Shown here: piece after piece, positions 32,657 through 47,700 of the stretch
How the letters are laid out: the number at the start of each line of letters is the position of its first letter
Position numbering within the stretch: the first letter of the stretch is position 1
Source: Chromera velia
Taxonomy: Eukaryota; Sar; Chromeraceae
Length of the DNA stretch: 50,547 nucleotides
NCBI GenBank assembly: GCA_018398765.1
Contig: JAHBMJ010000058.1
Coordinates: 6,818-57,364 of the forward strand
Direction: 5' to 3'
The notes under the pieces: generated by a model
The model's input: only the letters and a program-made list of their open reading frames with translations
Database searches by the model: none
What the model was told of the DNA's origin: nothing
Translations under genes and position numbers: made by a program

Positions 32657-35600
32657 ATGGACGCAACCCTAGTTCTTGACCTCGACCGCTTGTACGAGAG
32701 ACCATCAACTGATAGAGATGTGCAAATGTTCTGGGAGAAAATTTTTGTCACAGAAGACCAACACAGCCACTCGCTGACGCCCGCCAAAGGTCAGGAAAGA
32801 TCAGTTGGCTTCTTTTTCGTCTTCTTTTTCCTTGGTTGGTTGAGATTTGAAGTCACTGAGCTGTTTGAACACTGATTTCACAAACGAGCGCGCGTTTTAC
32901 GCACAAAAAGAAAGGATTGTATCTGCCAGGCAATTTACGTTTTCAGCCATAAACCTGCCCAGCTCTGCCACCATCTGATTGTCGTCCTCTTTTCTTCTCA
33001 TACTCTCCGACTGCTTGTCAACAAGCGTCCTTCCTCCTTCCTCCTTCCCTCCTCCTCTTTCTAAGACTTATTTCGGTGACGTGTGTCCTCCATTGTTCTT
33101 GCGTGCAGACACGGATACGAGGGCATAGGGTGGTGCATTTGATCCCATCGAGGGCTGACAACAGATTTCAGGAGAGTGGAGACAGCCAAAAGAACGGAAA
33201 GGAGGCAAACGAATCTTCTAAAACAGGTATAGGCTCAGCGACTTTCTGATTTCTGTGAGTATGAAAACACTAAAGGAAATTCGGGTTGCTGTGTGATTTT
33301 TTGAGTGGACTGGCTTCCTTCCCAGAAAGATTCGGCGGATGAGTTTTTCTGAAGCTCGGGTCTGGGGAAGCGTTGTCTTGTTGAGTGTGCCAACTCATTT
33401 CCTGGTTGGGTTTTTCTCAAAGGGATGAGGAGGCTTTGTGAGAACGTTCTGTGAGCTGACTGACTTCTAAAATGCGTAGCCTAGCAGAGTGTATTCAAGT
33501 GCATTGTTACATGCGTTGGGGCTGCACCGAGGGGTGTTGGGGAAAGATTTTTGTTGTAGCAGCCCATTTTACCTGTGCTGACTCGATTTCTATCTGTGAA
33601 AACTGAAAAGTCTCGGGAAGGCAGTGTTTTTTTTTTTTTTTTGCTGTGTTGAGGCCTAGAACTTCGTTCTGAAAGGTCTTCAGGAAGCGTTGTGTTGTTG
33701 ATTATGCCGAGTCGAGGCCTGGCAGCGAATGCTAAAAGGCCGTTAGGAGGCTTTGTTCGTAGGTGTGGCTCCTACCAGGCTGTGTTTACCTGGCAGTCCC
33801 TGCACATAGCATCATACACCGTCCGTTTTCTTTCTCGTGCTTTGTGTACAGATTTCGATCTGAGAAGCGAGGAGACTTATTGAAGACGATAAACGGTGAT
33901 GGCCGGACCATGAAAAACAGATGAGAGCAGCACGACTGGAATTCTAGAGATCATTTAACAGTTGTTCGGTGAAAGATGTACGGACAGAGATGAGGAGATG
34001 CAAACTTTGTTGTTACAGACCCTCGAAACTTTTTGAGGACTGGACGTCAGCAGCAGGGCTGGCAGCATCGATGTTGCGTTTCCATCAACGGACAAAATGA
34101 TTGAGCCAAGTTGCCAGTCGTCTCATTGTTCCATAGAGGGGTATTCGCGATGGCAAAAAGAGGGCACCTAACATGATTCGCTCTGTTACTTCTGCCAAGC
34201 GGTATCACCGAATGGTCACTCTGAAACAAGGACAGGAGAAGGGAACAGAACAAGCACTCCCCTGCAGGACTTCAAGATCTTCTCCGCGGGTTACTCCCAT
34301 TTGTGGCGGCGCTGTGCTGCGAAGTCTTTGGCCATGACTTTGAGCAACGGTCCTGCCTTCCTTGCTTCAGGTCAGTCAGTCAACGGGGGGAATGGGGTTT
34401 AGGAGGGCTCTGGGGGGGTGAAAGTTCTTGAAAGCAAGCCTGTATTGGGGCTTTTTTCCGTCGGCGTACATCATGATGCATGCGGCTGCGTTGTTCCCAA
34501 AATCTTTTCATGCAAGTGGTAATGTACTTTCAAGCTCCGTCTCTGTGTTCCTTTCTCCCAGAGCCTGCCTTTTTGCTTTTGTTTTCTTTCAGTTTATCCG
34601 TCGATGACAGGTTGATTGATTGATCTGATTCGATGCTGACTGTATGTATGTACGTAATGGAGGGCCTGCGCGGGAGACGAGGGTGGTTGCAAAGGGATGG
34701 TACTGCGAAGTCAGTTGGGGAGTATGATCAATCAGTCGACCTCTCCTTCCTTCATCAACCTCTGCCATCTGTGCTCTTTCTTGCCCTTGATGCAGAAGGA
34801 GGGAGATGAAAGGATAGGGATGGAGGGGAAGAGACTCATCTGTGCATGCAGCCTTTGTGCAATCCGTTCGTCTCCTGTTTTGCCTCCAGCGACCATCACT
34901 CACATGCGCGTACTGAAGAGTCCCTTTGCATTGACCACACTACTCGGCATTTCCGCAGAGTGTGGCTACAGTCTGTAACTTTCTGTTCAAGAAATTCAGT
35001 TGACTGCAAGTGTGGTTTTTGCTCCTGTGGAATTGAAGAGATTGTTTCTCTCCGTGATCATACTGCAACAATCGTGTATTTTTGCTTTTTATCATGGTTG
35101 GTGCCGTTCTGCGTATGTGCAGGAAGCCTGGATGGATCTATCATCGAGCAAGAAGAGGGAGGCAGTGACCAGATACTTGGAGGAAGCGCGTGGTGGACCT
35201 GCTCGAAGAGTATGGCGGTACTTCTGGGGCATCCACTTGATACGTCTGTCCAGTTGCAGGGTCTGTTGCGTATCTGTGTGTGAGTGAGTCTGGCTGTTCA
35301 CGAGTGGCTGCTCTGCGCTGGTCTGTTTCTTTGTGTGATCTCCTTAGCCAGTCTCTTTGGTTCGGTTTGGTTTGGTTTGGTTTCCCCTCTTGAAGCCGCC
35401 TCAAAAGGGTGTCCACTGGTGAGACACATGTACAGGTGCGGTCTGAGGATACCGTGTGGTCACTTGAGGGGGGCCACACGTTCAGAACGCCCTCTTCTAT
35501 AGCGAATGAGCTGAGAAGGGCTTACGAGGACAAGTAGGGTGGGGAGGTCGGTTGAGCCTCTTTGCCTGCCTCGATCTGGAGCCGAGGATAGACTGCACGG

Positions 35601-38133
35601 ACCGTAGGTGCGACATCTGCTGGTAGACCTCTAGAAAGACCGTGTTTCACCCTATCTTATCTTGCTGGAGCCAGTCTTGCCGTCTGTGCTCTTTGTTGCC
35701 TTTGATGCAGAAGGAGGGAGAAGAAAGGAAAGGGGGGGAGGGGAGCAAACTCACATGTGCATCCAGCCTTTGTGCAATGCAGGATCGACCGGTAGCCACC
35801 GGCCAGCATGTCGCAGCATATCAACACGGACCTCTGTACAGATCTTCGATGATGGATCAGTCCTGAAGAGGAGCCCTGGAGCCTGGAAGGGCGGGTGGCG
35901 GGGGGTCCTCAATCTTCCGCCGTAACCAGCATCACTTCTTGGGGTCAGTCAGTCTGAGAGTCTGCATTGAAGAGAGGTGTTTGGGGGAACCAATGTGAGG
36001 GTGCTCTATGTGTTTGCAGGCTTGCTGTCTATCTGTTATCTTTCTGTAGGAAGGAAGAACCTGGGAGGGGTCGCTCGGTCACGATCAATCAATAAAGCTC
36101 AAGCGCCCTGAACGTTCTCTGCCTGCCGTGTTTACTGGATGCACTGCAGTGGGTCTGCCTGGTCTTTGTTCTTGTGAGGACGAAAATGAAAAAAAGATTG
36201 AAATTTGTAGGACGCTTTGGGGGTATTGCAGGATGTGCATGCTTTTTGTGCTTTGAAGATGGAGATAAAACCATGGGCTTGGCCGCGCACCCCCAGTAGC
36301 CTCTACATATACAGTACTTTCTTCATGCGTTGTCTGCAGGGGGTGATGGTCTGGAACAACCACCGGCAGAGGATTTTTTCGGGATCGATGCGGAGTAGGA
36401 GGGACAGAATGGAGCAGCACGGCAACGCGGAGGTCGAAGCCTCTCTGGGAGTAGTTATTTCTGCCAGAGCGGAGGGAAAGCGGGTCTTGTCTCAGCCTGA
36501 CATGCGCCGTCAGCGCTTTGATTTGACCGACTATGCTTTTCCAGCAACCGACAATCAAGAGACTGCGTACGTCCCTGCACCAGTCGTCAGTTGCTTTACA
36601 GAGGGGAGTCATGAGGTGAATCGGCTGCGGCTGTCTGCCTGAGAAGGGTGGCTATATTCTATGCCTTTCTGGATTGAATCAAGGCACAGGACGGGGAGGG
36701 TAGCAGTTCGCAAAAGGGGGCAGTGTCTCTGTTTCCTACCGCTGTACGCACGTAAGTGTTCACAGCCCACCGGTAGAGAAACAGGGCCCCCCCTGCGGCT
36801 GTTGCCTTGCCCGTGGTAGTAGCCCCCAACTCCCCTGCTGGGTCGCTCTGAAAGAATGAATTGACGGTGTATGAGAGCCTGGTGGACAGTTGCCAATGGT
36901 CTTCTTCGGTTAGTCGAAGCTTGAAAAGCAAAAAGGACTTTAGGGAACAGAATCACTTCTTCGTTTTTTTTTTTCTGGTCGAGCTTTTCTTCCCCCAGCT
37001 GAACTCAAATTCTCTCTTAGATCTTCTCAATGAAGCTTTTACGGTTTAAAACTTTGCAAATTCTTCCCTTCGTTTTCTCTTGCTCGTTCTCTCTCGCTTT
37101 GACAGAATCTTTATGGGTGTGCATGTCTGTACGTGTGCACGTGTGCTGGTGGCTGTCACCGTCCAAGCCTGTTCTTCAAAAAGGATTGTTCTGTAAAACC
37201 CTGGCTATGTTCGTTCAGTAGTCTTTACATACACAGTGTTTTCCTTATACGTTGTCCACAGGGGGTGATGGTCTGGAACAACCACCGGCAGAGGATTTTT
37301 TTGGGATCGATGTGGAGTAGGAGGGACAGAATGGAGCAGCACGGCAACGCGGAGGTCGAAGCCTCTCTGGGAGTAGTTATTTCTGTTAGAGCGGAGGGAA
37401 AGTGGGTCTTGTCTCAGCCTGACGTGCATTGTCAGCGCTTTGATTTGACCGACTATGCTTTTCCAGCAACCGACAATCAAGAGACTGCATGCCTCTCTGC
37501 ACCAGTCGTCAGTTGCTTTACAGAGGGGAGTCGTGAGGTGAATCGGCTGCGGCTGTCTGCTTGAGAGGGGTAGCTACATTCTACGCCTTTCCGGATTGAA
37601 TCAAGGCACAGGACGGGGAGGGTGGCAGTTCGCAAAAGGGGGCAGTGTCTCTGTTTCCTACCGCCGTGCGTACGTAAGTGTTCACAGCCCGCCGGTAGAG
37701 AAACAGGGCCCCCTCTGCGGCTGTTGCCTTACCCGTAGTAGTGGCCCCCAACTCCCCTACTGGGTCGCTCTGAAAGAATGAATTGACGGTGCGTGGGAGC
37801 CTTCTGGGCAGTGGAACCTCTTTGGTCAGTGAGGGACTGAAACAAAAAAAGATAATTTTGCTCAGGTTTTCCTCGTACTGTTTTATTTCCTGAGGGCTGC
37901 AGCTGCCTCTTTCTTTCTCATCCACCTGGTAGTAATTCTAATTTCATGGCCGTTTGTCTATACTTTATTTTAGGCTTGAAGTATCTTTACAACAGACACT
38001 TTCTTTTTTTCTTGTTTATTGAGTACAGGTCTGGTAACTTGGGAACAAAGGAGATTGATGCCTTCATCGAATCTTTCTGTTATGCACGTAAAATACTGGA
38101 TAAGGAGAAAGAAGACTTCAATGAAAGTTTATA
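32657..38133 (+). CDS. Unrecognised multi-exon gene region, structure unresolved
   Basis: I do not recognise a family. Candidate exons bounded by splice-like signals on the + strand: 32657-32789 (MDATLVLDLDRLYERPS...), 33109-33226 (TRIRGHRVVHLIPSRAD...), 34268-34370 (DFKIFSAGYSHLWRRCA...), about 34892-34974 (TITHMRVLKSPFALTT...), 35123 to about 35260 (EAWMDLSSSKKREAVTR...), 36341-36642 and 37263-37564 (duplicates), and a terminal piece at 38029-38133 (SGNLGTKEIDAFIESFCYAR... TAA). The first two do not join in phase, so at least one boundary is wrong or the set mixes several genes. Content is basic and charged, with no transmembrane segment. Low confidence as a single gene, moderate that some of these pieces are exons. 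Confidence 0.3.
33330..33760. repeat. Diverged duplication
   Basis: Segments at about 33358-33440 and 33682-33760 share ggaagcgttgt(c/g)ttgttga, then tgcc, and (g)aggaggctttgt with scattered differences, suggesting an old tandem duplication in the same gene region. Confidence 0.45.
34764..35779 (+). repeat. Direct repeat pair of about 105 bp, 915 bp apart
   Basis: 34764-34868 and 35679-35779 share gtgctcttt(c/g)ttgcc, then ttgatgcagaaggagggaga, a purine-rich part, and agcctttgtgcaat. The tgatgcag within it looks like a splice acceptor, so the repeat may be a duplicated intron-exon edge. Confidence 0.85.
36294..36895 (+). repeat. 0.6-kb segmental duplication, copy 1
   Basis: About 90% identical to 37217-37817 by eye. 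It spans an intron end (ctgcag), a 100-codon open frame 36341-36642 (GVMVWNNHRQRIF... VNRLRLSA, TGA) and about 250 bp after it. Copy spacing is about 922 bp. Most differences are transitions. Confidence 0.9.
37217..37817 (+). repeat. 0.6-kb segmental duplication, copy 2
   Basis: Partner of 36294-36895. The open frame is retained (37263-37564, same stop position), but many substitutions change residues (for example SGSMRS/LGSMWS, PDMRRQ/PDVHCQ), which does not suggest strong protein-level constraint on both copies. Confidence 0.9.
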
Positions 38134-38237
38134 AAGAAAACCAACTTTAATTATATTTTCAAATATTTTTATCTGATCTGAACCATTAATAGTGATCAAT
38201 TAATCTGTGTATATTTGTGTAAATCTATGCAATCATT

Positions 38238-38430
38238 CGTATGCCGGGGCCCGCCGGGTTCTTTTTGCCCCCCCAAAGCGGCGCTTCGCCGCCAAAAACT
38301 CGACTGAACCAACCAAGTGGCCTCCAGAGCTGAAAGTTGGGGGATTTCTTACCTATCCCACTTCCATCAATTCTATGGAACAGAATCTCCAGACTTCAAC
38401 TATAGCTAGTGCACTAGCAGTTTCCTGTTT
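38238..38430 (+). repeat. Terminal inverted repeat, left arm (about 193 bp)
   Basis: It begins cgtatgccggggcccgccgg and ends at about gcagtttcctgttt. Its reverse complement matches 43972-44176 with scattered mismatches and a few small indels (roughly 85% by eye). It includes a short hairpin, cggcgcttcgccg. Confidence 0.93.
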
Positions 38431-38478
38431 GCCAGTTTGTTTTTTAAAAAAAATTCGTGTCCGCTCCCTTCCGTCTCC

Positions 38479-40001
38479 ATGGCTGCTGAAAGTGTGGAGG
38501 CAGCCATCGCGGCAGTGAGGCAGTGCAGAAGCATATTTCCGGATGAGGGACCCATCACGGCCCTAATTTTAGCGTTGGAAGGAAAGTCGGCCCCCCCAGA
38601 AGAGAAGAAAGACGGAGTCCTTAAATTGTTTGACTCGCTCCAATCGAAGATGACCAACTCTTTCTCTGTTTTGTTCGAAAATCTGCTCTCGTCGACAATG
38701 CGGAGGCCTGAGTACGGGGCCAGGGAGGCCCCAAAAGAAATCCCAGGGCACTGGGTTGTGAGAGGCTAGGCCTTTTTTGACTTATGCAAAGATGAATTCA
38801 ATGAATTTCACGATTCATTGAATTGGTTGTCCTACAGATTGTACGTGTCGAACGGCCTCAAGTGCTTCGCGTTGAAGTGCCGAGTCCTCTCGCTTGCTAC
38901 TTACCTGACGGACATTCTGACGGGGTTCCTCGGACCTCACTACGTGTGGGGGAGGGTCGTTCTGGGACTGGGGGAAGTAGATGCGTCAGCCGAGTAGGAC
39001 GACATTCCGAAAGGTGATTCGATACATCTTTCTCCCCCAATGAAGCAGTGCTGGTCACACTGCGGAGGGGTGTTTGGACCGGGGAAACGGAAGAATGGGT
39101 ACATGGATGCATGAGTGCATGAACAGATGGATGGACCCTGCCTGCCTACCTGTACTTGCCTGCCTGCCTCTCTGCCCAGCTGCCCGCCTGCCTGCCTGCC
39201 TGCCTTGCGTGCCTTGCCTGCCTGCCTGTCTGCCTTGCCTTGCCAGGCTTGCCTGCCTGCCTGCCTGCCTGCCTGCCTTGCCTGTCTGCCTTGCCTGCCT
39301 ACCTTGCCTGCCTACCTTGTCTGCCTGCCTTGTCTGCCTGCCTGTCTGCCGGGCTGTTCGCCTGCCTGCCTGCCTGGTGATGAATGGAGGGATGAATGAC
39401 TTGATGGTGTATGTGCGCCTCTGTGAGTGCAGAGGTGATTTGTGGAGTGGATCCTGTGTTCGACGTGACGGACGAGAGGATGCGTGCCTTGCTGACGACG
39501 AACTACAACCCCGAGGAGGAGGTGACCTTGGAGGAAGAAGGAGTGGAGGGAGGAGGGGGGAAGAAGAGAAAGCTGAAGAAAAGGCAGCCCCGAAATGATG
39601 CGAAGAGGTGGAAGGCAGTGGAACGCCTCCTCAAGATGGAGGCCGTCCAATTCAGGACAGCCATAGAGCGCCCCTACGTTGTCCGTCTGAGGGGAAAGGC
39701 GATCCAGGGTGTGCTACCTGGGTTGCAGGTCGATGCCGTCTTCAACCGATGGTTCGGAGTGGAGGGGGGGGTAGCAAGACGGCTCCTTCGTCCTTCTATT
39801 TATATGTCGTTCAGCAGCAGCAGGGTGGGGTCGGCGTCCCTTCACCTGGTGTATGATGTCCCAGACAACCCTGCAGCAATGGAGTGGGTGACGTTTGTGG
39901 CCTCTTCTTCTTCTTCTGTTGCACCAGCACCTGCAGCAGCGGCTGCAGCAAGAGCAGGTGTCCTTCAGGTGGCTTGGAGTGGTCCGCCACTCCCTTTTTA
40001 G
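38479..40001 (+). CDS. Plus-strand gene of the TIR element, function unknown
   Basis: The first exon starts at ATG 38479 (MAAESVEAAIAAVRQC...) and runs to a gttgtg donor at about 38755. A middle exon probably starts at 38838 (acceptor cctacag); its best-looking frame reads LYVSNGLKCFALKC and GFLGPHYVWGRVV. The last exon is 39433-40001 (EVICGVDPVFDVTD... TAG). It contains a lysine-rich GGGGKKRKLKKR segment (possible nuclear localisation) and a conserved-looking AIERPYVVRLRGKAI...VDAVFNRWFGVEGG block, then a Ser/Ala-rich tail. Exon phases do not close cleanly, so the model is incomplete. A (TGCC)n array fills the last intron. No family recognised; its position next to a TIR suggests an accessory protein of the element. 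Confidence 0.5.
39138..39378 (+). repeat. (TGCC)n imperfect array
   Basis: About 240 bp of tgcc/ttgcc units inside the presumed last intron of the plus-strand gene of the TIR element. Translations of it (poly-Cys/Leu/Pro) are artefacts. Confidence 0.95.
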
Positions 40002-40438
40002 CCTTCGGCGCCCGCAGAGGATTCGGCCGATGACGGACAGGATAAAGTCTACTTTGATTTTGATGTTTGAGTCATTGAGGTTTGAGGTTTGATTTTAAAC
40101 AAAAAACCGTTCATTTAAATTCTATTTTAAATTTTAATTTATGCTTAAAGTATACTTATAATTTAAATTCTTTTTGATCGAAGTATAAAATTTAAACTGA
40201 GAAATTCTAGTTTGAAATATAGTTGACGGTTAATGTATTTCATTTAAATTATAGTTTATATGCTTTATGTATACTTTATTTATTGATTTATAAATTCTAG
40301 TTAAAAATATAGTTGACGGTTGATATCAATGCTATGCTATGCTACGCAAATATACGTCACCTGAATCTACTTAATTTAAATTAGAGTTTAAATGACTTAA
40401 AATTTAATGCTTAAAATTTATATGCTATTAATTTTTTT
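40002..40438. other. AT-rich centre of the TIR element
   Basis: Strongly AT-rich segment between the 3' ends of the two convergent element genes. It contains two copies of attctagtt(t)(g/a)aa(a)tatagttgacggtt about 90 bp apart (40203 and 40293) and many taaattt words. It probably serves as the shared 3' region; no ORF. Confidence 0.7.
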
Positions 40439-40659
40439 TTACATGTTTTCATCTTGGTTCTGAACGTCTTCAACGAAATCAAGCTCAACAGATATGTCTA
40501 AATCGGCATCGGAATCAGCTTTACTCTCTGACAAGAGGTCTTCCTTCTCACCTGGTGCAAGCATTAGTTCAAGGCGGGAAGCGGTCTGCGCCTCTGTCCT
40601 TCTGTCGGCGGTACTGGAAGCCGACAGGGTCTGCAAGAGATGGCCAGTCACTAGCCGAC

Positions 40660-43886
<3,227 letters not shown>

Positions 43887-43971
43887 CGCGGCTTGCAACA
43901 CGGCTCAGTCTGGAACTGAGCTCAAACAACAGTGAACAACACCTCAGAAATAAAAGTCTATACACATTGCT

Positions 43972-44176
43972 AAACAGGAAACTGCTGGTGCAGAGGCTAT
44001 AGGTTGAGTCTGCAAATTCTGTTCTATAGAATTGATGAGAGTGGGATGGGTGAGAAATCTCCCAACTTTCAGCTCTGGAGGCCACTTGGTTGGTTCAGTT
44101 GAGTTTTCGGCGGCGAAGCGCCGCCTACATATGGGCGGGGGGGGGCAAAAAGGAACCCGGCGGGCCCCGGCATACG
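43972..44176 (-). repeat. Terminal inverted repeat, right arm (about 205 bp)
   Basis: Reverse complement of the left arm 38238-38430. The outer end reads ccccggcatacg; the cggcggcgaagcgccgcc hairpin and the ccacttggttggttcagttg block are shared. It has a small insertion (catatgggcg) relative to the left arm. Confidence 0.93.
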
Positions 44177-44735
44177 TTTGGCATTATGTCTGATGTGTCA
44201 GTTGTTTCTTATTACTACTTACTAGACAACTGAGTATTAGAGTTGAGTTTCATTTCATCAATTTTTTAAAGAACAGTAAAAAGCCTATACTCTATAAAGC
44301 CTAATTAAGCCGAAGTATTTTTTTAAAGCTTAGAAAGTTGCTTAATTCAAGGCTTGACATTAGGGCAGGAGGCCAATCCTCCAGACATTAATCTTATCCT
44401 ATCGATCCTATCTTATTTTACAGTCTAACTCTAGGTCTAACTTGAAACTACATAAAGTGGACCTTTAAAAGTTTTGAGCTTATTTCAGCTAAAGTGACTT
44501 AGCCTAAAGTCTCGGCTAAAGTGGGAGTCTCACCATTTTATTATAAAATTGGAAAACTATGTTTGGACCACCCTTGGGCACAATGTTAATTCAAAATGCT
44601 TTTTATTTAAGTTTATATTGATCTGATCGAATAAGAAAGCTATTATTTTTGCCCAATTTCCCAGTCAATTGCAAACTTCAGAAAACTAGCCGTCTTTCAA
44701 ATCTAGTTTCAAATTTTTTGATCAAGAGATTTCGA
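44177..44735. other. AT-rich spacer, no gene
   Basis: Between the right TIR and the stop of the minus-strand host gene. AT-rich, with repeated aaagcct/aagccta words also seen at 20580-20640. No coding potential. It presumably includes the 3' UTR of the gene ending at 44736. Confidence 0.6.
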
Positions 44736-47700
44736 TCATCGCAGACCACGCATCCTGGGTTCTTTCCCTGTCGAGCTCCATCCTGATGAGCCCTTTCTCT
44801 CTCCCGACCCCGGAGGTTCCCACTCCTCCCCGTCTTCTCCCATTTCCCCCCTGAACTCGGACATCCGAGCCGGATCAATGTCGTCATCGTCCAAGTCCCC
44901 ATCCTCACGCCTACTCAGTTCCCCCCCTACCCCCCCTCCCGGCTGTTCATACCAGGAAGGATTCTCCTGAGACCCCGACACAGGGTTCCTCCCTCTCTGA
45001 ACTTCCTGATCCTTCAGGTATCGCTCCACCTCCTCAATGTCTGCAAACGCTGCTGCCTCTTGAAGAGAGTGAGGGGACGGCGGCTGTTGCTGCCCTGAGT
45101 AGAACTCGGAGATGTCAAAGATATTCGAACTCTGCGGTCCACCTTCCCAATCAACAGCGGCAGCCCCTGTCACAGACCGCGCCTTTGCTGCTGCTTCCCC
45201 TACTTTCCATTCTATGGCCGTCTCTGAGGCTTCCCTTTCCTTCTGCATCATCTTCTGCATCAACTCCTCCTGCGTCATCATATCCCCGTCGGGAGTTGCA
45301 TACAAAAAGTCAGATTCATCATCTACCCCCCCGACCGAGCTCGAAATTCTCTTTGTCTGCTCCTCTTCACCCTCCTTTCCTTCTCCCCCCGCAAACCCTC
45401 TCAACAACCCCGACATCTTTTGCTTCTGTACCCATGCACGGACATCCTTTGCAGATACTGCCCCTTTCCCTCCCCCCGCTGCTGCAAGCATGTTTCCGAT
45501 CTGCGCAACATCCATGTCCTCCCCATTTTCCCTACCCCCCCCCTCATTCTCAGCAGAATCCCCAATCAATGTTTCAATCAACTCACGGTCTGCCGTCTCC
45601 TGTTTACCCTCTCTCCACAATGCCAAATCGTCCTCCCCGAATTTCTGCTCAAGTGCCAATTGCTCAAACTGGTCCTTCATATGCTTCGGGACTGGGCGCA
45701 CGGGGGTGAGGGGACGGTGCATTTCCCCCACACGGTGACTCTCGGGTTCCCACTCCGTTCCCGCAAAGGGTCCTCTCGTTGGAGTTTTTGGAAGACCCGT
45801 CAAGGGGTCCGTCTCGATAGGGTCAGGTACCAGACGGGACCTCTTCCCGAAAGTCTCAGCAATATCGTTCATCCTTGCCATGTCATCCTGTGTCCTGTTG
45901 TACATTCTCTCTGCAGCCATACCTTCCCTTTTGTACCTCTCGTACGCATCCCTTTCCTCTAAAGACATTTGAGTCATGTCGTAATCAACAGGTTGTCGCA
46001 ACCCCTTCTCGTCTCTCTGTATCGACAGGGGGAAACGGGTGGCGTGATCCTTGAACAGAGCTTCCTTTTCTGTTGGCGTCAGCTTCTTGTACTTTTTGGC
46101 AAATTTCAAGAATACTTTGCTGAGCTCGGGAGTGAGACTCTCAGGAACCTCTGAAGCGTCTTCTCTAACGAGGTCAACAAAGTCAGGAGTCTGCATCAAG
46201 GCAGGCAGGTTCTGACGAATATATTCATCGTCAGTCACATTCAACCGACTGCCCCGGGGGGGCAAGAGACCCCGAATGCGAAGAAGCTCTCTCTTGACCC
46301 GATCGTCTACCGGCTGCTCAAGGGGAACAGCTTGGAAATTCGGTTCATCGTCCTCCGCTCTTGCCCTCTTCTTCTCTTCATCTTCTGAGAACAAAGGAGA
46401 CACGAGATTTCTGCTTTGGAGACTCTCTTTCGTTGCAACTTCCCCCCTCTTTCTTCTCTCTTCCTCTTCTTCAGCCTCATCTTCCTTCACCAAGGCCGAC
46501 AGATCGGCCACCTCCTTCAACGCCGTCTGGATTTTGGCGGGTGTCATCTTGGCTGTGCGGAGGGAGTTGGGAAGAACGGAGAGGGACTCAAGTGCTGCTG
46601 CTTCTTTTGTCTTTGGGAGACCTTCAAGGGCCGTCAGGTTAACGAGTTTTCGGAAGAAATACTTGTCTGGAGGGTTCGGCTGGAAACCCCCATCATACAC
46701 AGGATGGAAGGGCAACAATAAATTCCCATTCTCGTCCCGTGGTGCAGGGACGACTTCAGCTAGTGTTCTTGAGGGGTCTCTCGGATCTTGGGTCTCTGCT
46801 CGCATCTCGTCTGTGATGAACCCAGTGTTGATAGGGAAGTGCTTCCCCCCCCTTTTGTTTTTCGTTAGAGACCCCTCGAGTGCATCATCAGATGAATGGG
46901 GCCAGGAGGCCGCATCCCGACGTCTCTTTTCCTGTGCGTTCTTGAAGGACTGCCGCATGGAGCGCTTCATCATCGTCATGCCTGCTTCATGCAAGGCTGC
47001 ACGTACATACTCTTCAGTGGTCATGTTGACTGCCGTTGAGTTGGAAAAGAGGACGGAAGAGGCAAGGGAACCTCTCTGTTCGGCCTCTCTCTCACGAATC
47101 GCATACTCCTCAGCAGACACCTCACTTCTCTCCTCCCTCTCCTGCTCCACAGCACCCTGTACTTCAGTGCGGTTTACTGACACGTTCTTGGATGCGGGTA
47201 TGAAAGGATCAAAGGCCTCGAGCTCTAGGCCGGCCTTCTGCTTTTCACCTTCGTCTGCTGCTTCTGCTGTTGCTGTGTCGTTTTCGGGGTTCAAAGAGAA
47301 ATCTGCAAATGGAACGTCTTCAACCATCTCAACAATACGCAAAACCTCCTCACGGGCTGCCTCTGTGTCTGTGGCATTCCCCGTCTCTTCGGACGGAGAA
47401 GAAAATTCCAAGTCAACAAACGACCGTAAAGCCTCACGAACGGACCCACCCCCCTTGGCTTGTTTCTCTTTTGACTGACGCACGAACTCTTCCACTTCCT
47501 TTGCCTCCTGCTCTTCTTCAGCAGTCGGGACAGGAGCTCCCTGTTCCTCCTGCAGACTTCTCAAATCATCCCTCTCAGCCTCCCATGTCGGGATGGCAAG
47601 TTTTCTTTCCGCCGCTCTGTTGCGCTGCGCGGACTGTTTCATCAATTTTCGGATCTCTTGAAGGGATTCTGCGTCAAGACCCGCACGTGCTGCTGCCTCT

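Noticed and set aside
39074-39598. 174-codon frame rich in Cys/Leu/Pro
   Set aside because: Produced by the (TGCC)n array inside an intron of the TIR element gene.
46276-47478. 400-codon plus-strand open frame
   Set aside because: Antisense shadow of the 1,430-residue minus-strand exon; Ser/Phe-rich translation is the complement of Glu/Lys codons.
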